In this document: positions 23,521 to 34,886 of the stretch, one piece after another
Layout: each line of letters opens with the position of its first letter
Position numbering within the stretch: position 1 is the stretch's first letter
DNA from: Tretioscincus oriximinensis
Lineage: Eukaryota > Chordata > Lepidosauria > Squamata > Gymnophthalmidae
Direction of reading: 5' to 3'
Assembly (NCBI GenBank): GCA_022410635.1
Contig: JAJVDF010000430.1
Coordinates: forward strand, 193,010 to 257,009
Length of the DNA: 64,000 nt
Translations under genes and position numbers: made by a program
The notes under the pieces: generated by a model
Told to the model about the DNA's origin: nothing
What the model saw: only the letters and a program-made list of their open reading frames with translations
Database searches by the model: none

Positions 23521-24102
23521 CCCAGTTCACACACGCAGGCCGGGCTCCAGATGACCACACGAAGGCGGCGGCGGCCTAACGGGCAGCCACAAGGGAAGGG
23601 GCGGGGGCGGGCCTAACATCTGGCACGCAAAAGCACCCAAAGGACCCCCCCCCCCCCCCGGGCACGGTCTTTCTGTCTCCAAGATTTCCCCTCAGTGGCA
23701 GCCGCATAGGCCGCCCGTGCAGCGGCGTTGCTGGCCGTGAAGAGGCGACACGGCCCAGCGCAGGCTGACAAGCGCCTCGGCCGCCGCCACCATGTCGTGT
23801 TAGTTCCTTGTTTTCCAGGGGCGGCGCTGAGCCCCGTTTCTCCACAGGATCCCCTCTGCGCCGCATTTGTGCAAAATTAGCACCCAAGCGTGTAATTCAC
23901 AAATCGCATTTACACGCCGCTGCCCGCAGCCCCCCTCCTGCCTCGCCTCTGTGGTGGGAGCGGCGGCGAGTCGACCGAGGGGCTGGGCGTAGGCAGCATG
24001 CGACAAACGCCCAAAGGAAACCCTGAGGTTCAAAGCTATGGCGGCGGCGGAGGATGGAGAAATGTTCGCCTCCAAATGGGCCATTTTACAAATGCTGCCC
24101 GT

Positions 24103-24256
24103 GTCCCCACTAAGCTTTGCTCTGNGCTTGAACCAGGAATAGGAGCCTGCCGTCTCCATGCTAGTGCAAACGATGGCAGGCCCCGAATGAGGCCTGCCGT
24201 AGTCTGCACTGGCAAATGGATANAACCCAGAATAAGGCTCGGTGAGGATAAGGCCT
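24103..24256. mobile_element. Palindromic MITE, CTGCCATAGTC family (copy 1)
   Basis: Starts GTGTCCCCACTAAGC and ends GCTCGGTGAGGATAAGGCC. The centre ATGGCAGGCCCCGAATGAGGCCTGCC is a short hairpin flanked by complementary ATGCTAGTGCAAAC/GTCTGCACTGGC. The same family occurs at 53.9, 59.0 and 63.0 kb. Confidence 0.65.
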
Positions 24257-24932
24257 TCCACTCTCACACCACCCACCTTAGTCTGGGATATATCTCGGAA
24301 TGGGGACCTGTCATCTGCATGATAATAAGTGCAGGCTATGGCAGGCCCTATTTGGGCCCACACTATCATGCAGAGGATACAGGTCCCCTTTCCATGATAA
24401 ACTGCAGTTAAGACCCAGGGTATTTCCACACGGAGCCTTATTCTGGCTCAGAACCCAGAGTAATAGGAGCTGCATGCTAGCGTAGATTATGGCAGGGGAT
24501 ATGGATGGCCAAGCCCTATTCCAAAACATAACCCAGAATAAAGCTCTGTATGGAAATATCCTTGGTGTTAATTGCAGTTTATCTTGGAATGGGGGGGCCT
24601 GAGCCATCTGCACGTTAGTGCAGACCCGAATAGGGCCTGCCATAGTCTACAGATGCGGATGACAATCTACATAGTCTACAGACTACATAGACTACAGACT
24701 ATATAGTCTGCAAATTACATACAGACTACATAGACTACAGACTATATAGTCTACAGATTACATAGACAACAGACTATGTAGCCTGCAAATTACATGCAAA
24801 TTACATAGACTACAGACAATATAGTCTACAGATTACATAGACAACAGACTACATAGGCTACAGATGAAAATGACATGCAGGTCCCCATTCCGAGATATAT
24901 CCTGAAATAATGTGAATCGTGTGGACAGGCTT
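24257..24932. mobile_element. Nested foldback element with internal minisatellite
   Basis: Outer arms at about 24285-24320 and 24861-24903 are inverted copies (GGGATATATCTCGGAATGGG and its complement). Inner arms at about 24375-24412 and 24568-24611 are also inverted (GATAAACTGCAGTTAA / TTAATTGCAGTTTATC). Between the inner arms lies another copy of the palindromic family (24419-24560). The 24641-24866 part is a minisatellite. Confidence 0.6.
24641..24866. repeat. Minisatellite built on TAGTCTACAGACTACA
   Basis: Irregular repeats of CATAGACTACAGACTATATAG and related TAGTCTGCAAATTACATA units run for about 225 bases. Units have dyad symmetry (ACTATATAGT). The motif begins exactly at the CATAGTCTAC that forms the core of the surrounding palindromic MITE. 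Confidence 0.8.
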
Positions 24933-24984
24933 GGCTCAGTGCTGGAGGGCGAGGGTGAGAGATGGCTGCTTTCATGAATCTACT

Positions 24985-25268
24985 GGCTATTATTTATTTA
25001 TTTTATTTATTATTTATTTATTTATTTGTACTTATATCCTGCAATATACCTAAAGGTCTCAGTGGGGTCAACCATAGGGTGGTGCATATAGCTTTTGTTA
25101 CTTTCTCACAACAGACACCCTGTGAAGTAGGTGGGGCTGAGAAAGTTCTAAAGAACTGTGACTGGCCCAAGGTCACCCAGCTGGCTTTCATGGAGGAGTG
25201 AGGAATTGAACTGGGAGACTACCAGATAAGAGTCCCACACTCTAACCACTACACCAAACTGGCTCTTA
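24985..25268 (-). mobile_element. tRNA-derived SINE with an L2/CR1-type LINE tail
   Basis: Read on minus, the head has TGGTGTAGTGGTTAGAGTGT and CAGTTCAATTCC (A- and B-box-like). The body has GGGTGACCTTGGGCC. The 3' end has ACTGAGACCTTTAGGTATA and (AAATA)n. That 3' end is the one used by the L2/CR1-clade LINEs here, suggesting mobilisation by them. Confidence 0.7.
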
Positions 25269-25269
25269 G

Positions 25270-26670
25270 CCTCTCATATTTGATAGAAATAATGGGAGGG
25301 ATTTTAAATTGAAGTTCTGTACCGCATGACAAATCGTTTCCTCCCTCCTCCCACAGAGGTGCATATAGATAAGCTTTTTAAAAAAGCCTATCCCCTCCCC
25401 AGCAACAGCATTCAAGCCTTTCATTATTTGTCCTGTATTTCTCAAACCTTCATAATCACATCCTCCTCCTCCTTTCTGTCCCTGATAACATCAAGTTATT
25501 TTTGGTTCCAAGTGACTGGAATTAGTATCGAAACCAGGCTCTCGTGTACTAAATCCAGATGGCAAGCAGTAATCCAAACATCAGCAACAGGGCATAGAGG
25601 CTGTAACCATCCTTAAGACCCGAAGAGCCTTTTGTTTATCCTGATCTTGCTATTACAAAAATTATTTTTAATACGCTCCATAATGGCTCTCCTCTTGCTC
25701 TTGTTTATTGGCAATAAAAATCAGATTGTGAAGCTGTTTTTGTTTTTTACAGAACATCAAAGAGGTCTTTAATTATAATATTTGTTCTTAAGTAGCATTT
25801 TCACTCTCTCATTCCTGTTACAAACTGCTGGCAAGAAAAGGTTTCTAGGAATGCTCTTTAAAAAAAAGACAAAGACAATGCTGAAATCACCTTGAAAAGT
25901 TCAAATGTGTTTTAATAGCCTCAGGGCCTAAGCTGAACCCATTTGATGGCTTTCTTCCTTTTGAATATGCTTAAAATGGGGGTGGGTAAAGTGCATTTTG
26001 CAAGAAGCTACTTGCCTTAGCACTTTGTCAAAGGCTCTTTAAGGCAGGCGGTGCTAGGTTCCTCTTTCTTTTTATTCATGTCTCCTGATAATACCATCTG
26101 CAAGTCCCTTTGGTCTCCAGGGTCCCTTGCAAACAACTGTTCTCACTTGATTAGCATAACACAGTAAACAAATTCTTTGATCTTGGAAACCACTTTAAAG
26201 CATCAGGAAACAATATCTACCAAAGTTGGGAGAAACCCAAAGTCACAACTTTTAACTATTGCACTGCTGCTCCTCTCTGTAAACTGTGGGTCTGGTTTTC
26301 AGTTTAGATGAAAAATTCAAAGTCCAGTATGTTTTTTCCAAAGACATCTCAATGGGAAGCCAAATTACTTCAATGGAAGCCCGTTACTGTTTCCACAAAA
26401 CTTGTGCCTTCTTGCTATAGTATATGACATAAACCTAAATATTGTATTTCTTAAGATGTCATTGACTCCTCTGACTTTTCTGTTCGTCTGATTCTTTCCC
26501 TCCTGCCAAAGATAGGCCTGAAAAATCATGTGCTTGGAAACCAAACACAGTTTTTTTCTCTATTTCTTTTAATTTTATGTGTTTAATCATAATGTCTGGA
26601 TTTTATGCTATTTTTCTCCAAAAATCCAGGATTAAATGCATCATTCCTCTTGTACTCTATATTACACAGA
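25270..26670. other. Upstream sequence without recognised repeats
   Basis: 1.4 kb with no repeat or exon that I recognise. Stretches such as 25625-25790 (long T-rich runs, few CpG) read like unique non-coding DNA and could include conserved regulatory sequence. A cross-species alignment would be needed to say. Confidence 0.4.
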
Positions 26671-26676
26671 TTTTTT

Positions 26677-26976
26677 TGTCAAGGATAGTATCCCTGCCAG
26701 AGAACAGTTAAGGCTTCAATCAGGTCCAATAAATGACGGTTGGCTGTTTACTAGCTTAGATTCAAATGCTTCGAATGTTGGGGAATTGCCTGTCATTGGT
26801 CAGTAATGGGGGAACATTCCAGAAAGGGCTAAGGTTGGCTGCTGATTGGCTAGGGGCATGGATTCAGTATAAAAGAACAGCACTTTAGCTTGCCGCTCTA
26901 GTTCTAGTTCAGTTGCTAGTTAGAGCTGTAATAAATAACACATCATTGACGGCATGGTTATTTGGAAGCTTTGACA
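26677..26976 (+). mobile_element. Probable solo LTR (about 300 bp)
   Basis: Bounded by TGTCAA and TTGACA. It contains CCAAT-like GCTGATTGGCT, a TATA-like AGTATAAAAG near 26867-26876 and AATAAA near 26930, in the order expected of an LTR. I could not find a target duplication, so the ends are approximate. Confidence 0.5.
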
Positions 26977-29900
26977 CACAACACAGGTTTAGCCAGCACT
27001 ACGCAGAGTGATTCACAGGCTTATTTTGAACCCAAATCCAAAAAAAGCTTCCAAATACACAGAAATATGTACAAAAATACGAATGGGCTCAACAAGTCAA
27101 AAAGTGTATATTTTCCTACTGACTAATTGCACTTAGTCCTATTGTGAGTTAGAGAAAATAGCATGTTTTAGACACACCAATTTGCCTTCTAGAGATTAGT
27201 CATCACAAGAATCCACATCAGCATTCTAGGATTTTACCAGGCAGCATGAAAGAATGACACATTTTTATAGATTGCTGGTTTTTTCTCAAAATATGGACTG
27301 ACAAACATACAATAAAATAATCTTCAGCGCATTTACAGTGGTCAGTTGTTTGTGGGGTTGCAACTCAGTGAACTCCCAAAGTCTTATTTCAGCTTGGTTA
27401 AAAATGGATCCCAGAATGGGTAATTTTATAACAACATCTCAGTAAAATTTTAAAAATAAGACATATCCCATCTAATTAATAAATCAATAGGCTGCCAGAG
27501 TCATGACATGGTTTTAGAGTTGTCTGCTAATCTCATTGTGGTACCAGCATGTTCTTGACATCTTTAACGTATCTGAAGGCAATTTTAGGTGGCAAAAATA
27601 TATTAAGTAAATAAATATACTATTCCATAAGGTTCTTCTTAGAATCTTTATTTACAATTCTATACCATGCACAAGAAAAGTATCACAAAAGCAATAAAAA
27701 TATTTCAATCAATAAATGTGCAATAAAAAATGTGATTCATTGCATGGATTATTGTGTTAGGAGGGGAAAAAACCAAATGTAAATCTCTGCTCAGTATGGA
27801 ATGAGGTCTTAAGTATCTCTGAACCCAATCCTTCTAACCCACAGGTGCTCAGTTTTTCTAATGTGGGACAAAAAAAAATAGACTTGAAATACACATCTTG
27901 CCTTCAATATCATCTACATGTTGCTTTAAGACTATCAGGGTCTTCTAGGGTGGGATAAAGAAAGGACATATGAGATGTGTCAGAAGCAGACTCAGTGGCT
28001 GGTATGACTGATTCTTTAAATTTATTTCTTTGGGAATTATTTCCTGTCATCAGAGACTTCAGTATGACTCTAACCAGAATAGGGAGTGACTGTAATTCTT
28101 TGGTAGAGGAAACTGTTTGAAAAATAGATAATTGTGGGTACAATCTCCAGCTAGTCCTTGAAAGCAGATAGTGAGAAATTATTTCTCAGTTTGTGGTAAG
28201 AAAACTGCATAGAAACACCAAAGAAGAACAACCAAATGGAGTATCAGCCTTATCTTGATCTGACTTGTTCTGGGAGATCGGAACCAGAAAATCCAAGCAT
28301 GTGTAAATAAAATACAGCAGCAATTGGAAAAAGAGATAAAATGGATGTTCAGTGCTGCAGACCAAGGGGTGAAGCAGGACCTTCTTCACATTCCTTTAAG
28401 CTCATCCAAGAAGTAGTCTATAGGCCTCCACTCTGCCTGTGGAAGTAATCTGCCTGCTAACATGCTCTGACCACAGTAGTCAAAAGCCACTTCCAAATGG
28501 CCACTTAGACTAGATCTTTTAATGATGGTCCTTGCAAGTAAACTGGCCAGGGTGACATTTGAAAGCCACATATTTTTTTTCCATCAAAATGGGTTCCCTG
28601 GGATTCCATGGCTAGAACTTCAAGGCCTTCCCTGACTTACATTGAATCCACTATATGTAGAAATCCAGAGATTTCCCACATGACAGACAGGTTTGAGGAG
28701 AGGTCTCACCCCTGCTAGAACATTCCTTTCAAATTTGATAGACATGGGCAGCCTTTTTTAACTCTTGTGAGTAAACTGGTACAGAAGGCATGTCTANCCT
28801 TTACACAAATCACATCCTAAATCTTCAATCTGTTTTCTATTATTCCCATTTTTTAAAAATCATAAGTTCCCTACCTTTATCTTTTAAATTGTTATAGTAT
28901 TGCTGCCAGGATTTATAAATCCCACCTTGACCAATGGATCACTTTTGCAGCCATTGATCAGTATAAATAAAGCGCTACTATTGCCTTAAATTGCTGGTTC
29001 CTACACCTTTTTAATTGTGGAACTCTTGAAAAGACTTCCTTTTTTGTAATATCTTAATAATGCATGTAGTGAAAGTTTTGCCAGTTTTGGGCATGTGCCA
29101 AGAATAAGCTTTGACATATGTTGGCACCTCTCAAAGGTCTAAAGAACAAAGAAGTAAGTTATTGCTAGGAAGAGTAGTTGGGTATATCAAAACAGATGGA
29201 GGTAATGCTAGGAGTAAAAATTTTGAAGCATTATTTATACTATTGAAATATTCTACAGTACATAAAGTTAATGTTTCTTTTAATGAAATGCAGAGGAAAG
29301 GGTGAAACAGCAGTGTTTTTTTNAAAAACAAACTTGTATTTATTTGAAATGTCTGCTGTTCTCAATCCGCCACAATAATATTCTGAAAAATCACAAAAAT
29401 TCCACTTAAGCTGTACCTGGACATCACTTATTTCTTCTGCTACAATGGAATATTTTGGAATCAAATATAGATATTTGAAAATAAAGCTGTACAGACGGTA
29501 CTTTCTAGGACATCTAAGAATAGTGGAATAAATAAGTAATGTACGGAAGCAGCTTTATATTTGCTAACTATTGCAAAANTAAAAGCTGGTTACATTTCCT
29601 AATAGATCAGTTTCCAGCAACAACTCTTTAATTCTATCTTTTGAAAAGAGAGGAGAGCCCTTTAGTATCATTTGAAAATCCTTTTCTCTTATTGCTAAAT
29701 GGAGCCAATAAGAACAGGGTTGAGGGGGGAAAAAAGACTAAAGATGTAACTTCATAAAGATGGCAGGACATCAGGTCTGTATCCGGCTTGGTTCACCTAC
29801 ATCTCACCACAAATGGGCAAAGGAACAGTGTGCATGGTACACGTGGGCAGGGCACAAAAGTCCAAACCAGAGGTTCTGGCTCTCACCATTCACATTTCAT

Positions 29901-30100
29901 CTGGAGATGTCACCTTATTTCAGGCTATAAGGATCAGTGCCTGAGAATACCCAGAAGCAATCAGGTGGCCACTATGTGAGATAAATAGCGGAATCCTGAT
30001 TCAGAAGAGTTCCCCCTCTTACATTCATGGTTTGATTTTAAGCAGTCCACAGAAAGTAAGAAATACTTGCAGAGTGCCTCTGGCTGCCTCTGGAATGTAC
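26977..30100. other. Upstream sequence, mostly unclassified
   Basis: AT-rich sequence without a recognised gene. Three adjacent minus-strand frames at 27910-28571 (77, 67 and 61 codons) show no domain. I note them only because they lie close together, which might indicate a decayed element. Confidence 0.4.
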
Positions 30101-30103
30101 AAC

Positions 30104-30470
30104 AATGTGAACAGGGAAATATTTCCCTTGAAGCTGATAGGCAGGACAGCTAGGCAAACAAGAGGAAGTTTTTTTCCATGCAGAAGGTCATCTGTTTATG
30201 GAATTCACTTTCAAATAAGATGGTAATAGGTAGCAGCCTGGATAGCTTTAAGATAGGATTGTATCAGTGTATCAGTGGCTAATAGTATCGATGCCTGGGT
30301 AAAGCCACTGGGTTGGAGTGACAGACAAGTTTCCTCTAAATATATTTTGAAGGGAGTCAAAAGCAATGAATGCCCAGATGCAACTGGGGGACCACTATTG
30401 TGAGATACAACGCTGAAGTGGATGAGCTGTGGCCGAAGTTGGAATGGTTTTTCTTGTGTTCTAATGGTGG
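30104..30470 (+). mobile_element. CR1 LINE 3' end, old copy
   Basis: GGCAGGACAGCTAGGCAAAC, TCATCTGTTTATGGAATTCA, ATAGCTTTAAGATAGGATTG and GGGACCACTATTGTGAGATAC follow the order of the CR1 subfamily A 3' region (compare 54.67-55.04 kb) at high divergence. Confidence 0.6.
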
Positions 30471-31139
30471 GATGATTGGTGATGTGAATGTCTGTTCCCA
30501 CCATTCTCTAGACTACAGGAAGTGTGGAACGGGTCCCTGTTTACTCTTCAAAGCAATCAGTATTCAAAAGATGCTGCATGATTCTTGCTGAACTCATGCC
30601 CTCCAATGGAGTCAATATTTAGCATGCATGTATCTCAAAATTCAAATAACTATATACTGGTAGTACATTTGAGTAACTCTACAATAGCAGTGGAAACAAA
30701 TTAAACACAGCAATATCATAACATCCCAGTAAAATATTACATTACTATTTTACATACTTAAATAACCAGGCAATGTCGCCTGGGTAGGAGGAGAAATTGG
30801 GATTAGAAAGCATAGTTCTCATGGGATAATTCCTGGTAATAGAACAGTGGAAAAACACTGTTAAAGATGTTCAGGTCATGTTTATAGCAAAACCTTAAAA
30901 GGGCACAAAATCATGAAGAACCATTCTACTTGACCTTATATTTCTGCCACGAATGGGAAAATATCCAGGTTTTTCACATGTTTAACTCATAATTATGAAT
31001 GAATAAAAATTTGGCGCTCAGGAATATCTGGCATATTGTGATACTATGGCAGAATTTATTTATTTATTTAGTATTCATATATAATTTGTACTAAATAGCT
31101 TTTATATTCCAGAATAATGCTCACTGTGAAAAGGACCCC
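30471..31139. other. Upstream stretch without recognised features
   Basis: AT-rich, with a short (ATTT)n at 31056-31072. No gene and no named repeat. Confidence 0.4.
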
Positions 31140-31530
31140 ACATTNAAGGCTGCTTCCAGAGAGTGGTGGTGGTGGGGGAGTCTTGCTTGACACCCTGGGA
31201 GTTCACATGTGGAGTTCCTCAGGGGTCAATCTTTTCCCCCATGCTGTTCAACATCTATATGAAGCCGCTGGGAGAGGTCATCAGGAGATCTGAGGTGTCA
31301 TCAATATGCAGATGACACTCAGCTTTATCTGAATCTGGAGAAGCANTTGAAGTGCTTGACAGATGCCTGAAGGCAGTAATGGGCTGGATGAGGGTCAATA
31401 CATTTGAGGCTGAATCTAGGCAAGATGAAGGTGCTGTGTATTGGAGCATCCCAGGTTCATGAAGTTGGGAGATACCCTATAAGGGACGGATGCGAAATCT
31501 GGGGGTGTTTCTGGACTCTGCACTGTGTAA
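31140..31530 (+). mobile_element. L2/CR1-clade LINE reverse-transcriptase fragment
   Basis: It aligns by eye with 46.89-47.30 kb of the larger copy. It contains DNA for the GVPQGSI motif, MLFNIYMKPLGEVIRR and the YADDTQL catalytic motif, with small deletions and frameshifts. It is inactive. Confidence 0.8.
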
Positions 31531-32314
31531 AAAGGTCCTTTATTTGATATTAGCAGTAGAGCTTGTTGAAGAGCTATTGTAGCTGCTAGAAGGGCCCATT
31601 TCAGCTGATTGGACCATGAAAAGCTAGAGAGGAATACTTAAAANCATTCCAAGAGAGAGAAATGTAGAAACTGCCTTTCTGTTCATAGTATGCTGTAAGA
31701 CATACTACAGAATCTGAAGGAAGCACTTCTACTGGAGACAAAATGCCACGGGGAATTCTATAAGAAATTGCCTATTGATCTAGGAAAGAGATCGCTCCCA
31801 GAAGCACAAGTCTTCTAAGATCAGCTTTTATCAGCTATGATATTACTCTTCTAAGATTGTGATCCCACTAGGGGAAAAAACAGGCCCAAAGGCTGTTTGG
31901 CTCTTCACTGGGTGCATCCATCTCTTATTTACTACAAACGGAAAACGTTTTTTCCATGTGCTGTCTACACAGCCATGTGGCATCAGAAAACCTACTGGTA
32001 ATGGGTTGCCATGGCTGTGTTCCAATAAGACGGCATCAGCCGTCTGATTAGTGGCCAGTTTGGGGGATCTTCTGGGCTTAAAACAGCCTGACAGGAAACT
32101 CTGAATTCCAGAAATGAAAGGTCTCAAGGTGTCAGCAACTGGATGTGAAATGAGCAAGTTCTGTTCCATTCCAACAGTACGGGTGAAACATCATTATAAC
32201 AAATGCCAAGGGACAGACTGTGTTTGTTATAATGAAATTCCATTATTACCAAACCATTGCAAAAAAAGTATTTAATAAGTTATCACAGTAACACACCTTT
32301 AAAATGTCAAATTC
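31531..32314. other. Upstream stretch, unclassified
   Basis: A 108-codon minus-strand frame (31843-32169) has no recognisable domain. Near 32183-32250 ATCATTATAACAAATG and GTTTGTTATAATGAAATTCC form imperfect inverted pieces. Nothing else is named. Confidence 0.35.
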
Positions 32315-32637
32315 TGTGAGACTCTCGATGGCGAATGAACACTCAGACAACTGATTTCAAGCTCTGAAAGTGATTTATTGCAGCTCTGGAGAGACTCTGA
32401 GTTAGGTCTGCAGTGACTGCCTGCTGCCATAACAGCTATATTTATACAGTCTTCTAGCCAATCACTGCATTCCTATTTTCCCGCTCAAAATGCTGTTCAG
32501 AGATTGGTCATATTTAAACATAAGAGGTTTCCCTCCATAACTCATTTGAACATAAAGGTTTCCCTCTAAAACGCACAACCAGTTTCATCTGTACAAAATA
32601 CTATATACAAATATATACATATCATATATCTATGACA
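32315..32637 (-). mobile_element. Solo LTR (family 1, copy A)
   Basis: Read on minus it starts TGTCATAGATATATG and ends GAGTCTCACA. It has a TATA-like CTGTATAAATATAGC and the polyadenylation signal AATAAATCAC. About 85% identical by eye to the copy at 54.08 kb. Flanking AATTC/AATAC could be a 5-bp target duplication with one mismatch. No internal retroviral or Gypsy genes are adjacent. Confidence 0.75.
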
Positions 32638-32691
32638 AATACCTTTGCAAAAGCGACTGCGAAATCTGTACCTGTACAGTTATTCTACATT

Positions 32692-33500
32692 CTCTTTTTT
32701 TTAAAAACAAAACAAAACATTTTTTAATTTCAAAACTACAGACACAAGAATCAAACATTACATAAAAATAAGACAATAATGTCGGGGGGGGGGGGGGAAC
32801 AAGCATAGCACCGCTGTTTACCTCCTCCCTGGATGTATTAGTTGTCCAGGAATATATACACATTTATATTACATTCCTATATTCAAAAAGCATCAAACAG
32901 TTTGTATCGAAGCTGTATTTCTTGAACTAAACAGAACATAGGCTATGAGGTTTTGCCACTTAGTTACCTACCTTTCTCCCCACCTCTACAGCTTTTCTCT
33001 TATAAAGTCACATCTAAGGAATTCCAACAAATAGTTGTTCCAATTGTTTACCATCTATATATCTTTATCCTTCCATCCCTTTGCTATAACAGTATGACCT
33101 GCCCATATACTCTATTTCATAATCCATTTGTCTTCAGCATTTAATCCTAAATTTTCTAAATAATTAGAAATTAATAATTCATTTGATAATGGTTTATCTA
33201 TATTTGTATTTTTTTTTATTTCATTTGCTACACAGCTATAGAATTTGTTCAGTTCTTGACAATTAAACCATATGTGGTATTACCCTCAATAGGGCATCCA
33301 TGCCAACACTGTGGTGAAGCACCAATCATATGAGATAGTTGAGTGGGAGTTCTGCACCACCTTGTAATCACATTTTATCTGTTGTACAGAGGTATAACTT
33401 TTGACAATATCTCTTTTCCTTTGTCTCCAGAAACTTTAATTTTTTTCAGAATTTGTCCCTTGCCCTTGGTCGGAGGACAGGTTTAATATGTTGGCAGTTT
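32692..33500 (-). mobile_element. L1-type LINE, 3' end and ORF2 C-terminus (degenerate)
   Basis: On minus, a poly-A-like end is at about 32692. The stretch near 33240-33320 reads roughly QCWHGCPIEG...HMWFNCQELNKF, which fits the CW.C..GT..H.WW.CP...FW pattern of L1 ORF2 C-termini. It is full of stops. The rest of this element continues at 35.6-36.85 kb. Confidence 0.65.
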
Positions 33501-33640
33501 GAATGTTGGATATTATACTTATTTACTGCTGTACTGTAATTAGTGTGTGGAGCACCTTAGCTATAATTCATGTGTTTTTTTATATACACTGGGGACATTA
33601 TCCAAGAGACTTTTATATCTCTATACAGGAAGCACTGTAT

Positions 33641-33844
33641 TTATTTATTTATTTACATTTATACCCCGCCCCATACCCGAAGGTCTTGGGGCGGCCACAA
33701 CAAAAAACAGTACAAAATTTACATTTTAAAAGAGTACAATCAGTATCTGAAGGTGGAGGGAAAAACAAAAAAAAAACCAACAGCATTTCTTCAATTAAAG
33801 GCCAGGTTGAAGAGGTGCATCTTTAAGGACCTTCTAAAAGAATA
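33641..33844 (-). mobile_element. L2/CR1-clade LINE 3' tail
   Basis: This antisense tail has (TATTT)n, ATACCCCGCCCCATACCCGAAGG and AGGTGCATCTTTAAGGACCTTC, matching the 19.4-kb copy in reverse. It is nested between L1 parts and abuts a CR1. Confidence 0.8.
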
Positions 33845-34886
33845 CAGCGATGATGTGAGTAATAATCAAAGAGTGGTAATAAATGGTTGCACACCCAATT
33901 GGAAGAATGTTTCAAGCGGAGTACTACAAGGGTCTGTCCTAGGCCCAGTGCTATTTAACATATTTATAAATGATTTAGATGAAGGAATTGAAGGAAAACT
34001 TACCAAATTTGCTGATGACACAAAGCTAGGCGGTGTTGCTAATACTAAACAAGATAGAGATAGGATTCAAAAAGATCTAGACAAGCTTGAACAATGGGCT
34101 GAAACGAACAGAATGGTATTTAACAGAGAGAAATGCAAGATCCTACATCTGGGCAAAAATAATGAAAACAGCACGTATAGAATGGGAGGAATATGTCTGA
34201 GCAGCAGCACAGGTGAGAAGGACCTGGGTGTATTGGTAGATCATAGATTAAACATGAGTCAACAGTGTGAAGTAGCTGCAAAAAAGGCAAACACAATCCT
34301 GGGATGTATCAAGAGGAGTATAGAATCTCGCTCACGTGAAGTAATTATTCCTCTCTACAGTACTTTGGTACAACCACACTTGGAATACTGTGTTCAGTTC
34401 TGGAGGCCCCAGTTTAAAAAGGACATTGATAAACTAGAGCAAGTTCGAAAGAGAGTTACAAGGATAGTGAGTGGTCTGGAAACCATGTCCTATGAGGAAC
34501 AGTTAAAGGATCTAGGGACGTTTAGTCTGCAAAAGAGAAGACTGAGAGGAGACCTGATAGCTGTCTACAAATATCTGAAGGGCTGCCACAGAGCAGAGAG
34601 ATCAGCATTGTTCTCATTGGGCCATGGAAGGACTAGAAACAATGGTATGAAACTGCAAGGGAGTAGATTTAGATTAGATATCAGAAAAAACTTTCTAACA
34701 GTCAGGGTGATAAACCAGTGGAACAGTTTGCCACAGGAGGTGGTGAGTTCGCCTTCATTGGAAGTCTTCAAACAGTGACTGGACAGTCATCTTTCTGGGA
34801 TGGTTTAATGAATCCTGCATTGAGCAGGGGGTTGGACCCGATGTCCCAGGAGGTCCCTTCCAACTCTATGAGTCTATGAGTAGTAT
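33845..34886 (+). mobile_element. CR1 LINE (subfamily B) with an uninterrupted RT segment
   Basis: This is a 5'-truncated CR1. From about 33868 to 34776 the frame is open without a stop for about 300 codons and includes the reverse-transcriptase motifs GVLQGSVLGPVLFNIFINDL, FADDTKL and EKDLGVLVD, then the CR1 C-terminal VQPHLEYCVQFWRPQFKKDI, SLQKRRLRGDLIAVYKYLKG and VINQWNSLPQEVV blocks. The 3' UTR ends GGTCCCTTCCAACTCTATGA, the classical CR1 end. The N-terminal endonuclease and the RT domain A are missing, so it cannot be active, but the open frame marks it as one of the youngest insertions here. Confidence 0.9.

Larger units (their letters stand above)
22380..23800. promoter_or_regulatory. 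CpG island over MAPRE2 exon 1
   Basis: The region is strongly GC- and CpG-rich compared with the AT-rich flanks, and it contains exon 1 and the promoter. Inside it are a (GT)n microsatellite near 22945-22972, several poly-C/poly-G runs (for example near 22615, 22660 and 23647) and GGCA repeats near 22705. The downstream (intronic) half may hold additional regulatory sites. Confidence 0.85.

Noticed and set aside
22347..23579. Several 100-180-codon frames on both strands around MAPRE2 exon 1
   Set aside because: They overlap each other in all frames within the CpG island and show only low-complexity sequence. Only the MPGPTQ frame joins exon 2 correctly and matches a known protein.
24641..24866. 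CRISPR-like array
   Set aside because: Repeats are irregular and contiguous without unique spacers, in vertebrate DNA; it is a minisatellite.
27910..28571. Three adjacent minus-strand frames as a spliced gene
   Set aside because: No recognisable domain, no convincing splice sites joining them, and each is of a length expected by chance.
33570..34778. 402-codon plus-strand frame as a single protein
   Set aside because: The first about 95 codons are read through an antisense LINE tail and unrelated DNA; only the part from about 33868 is CR1 reverse transcriptase.
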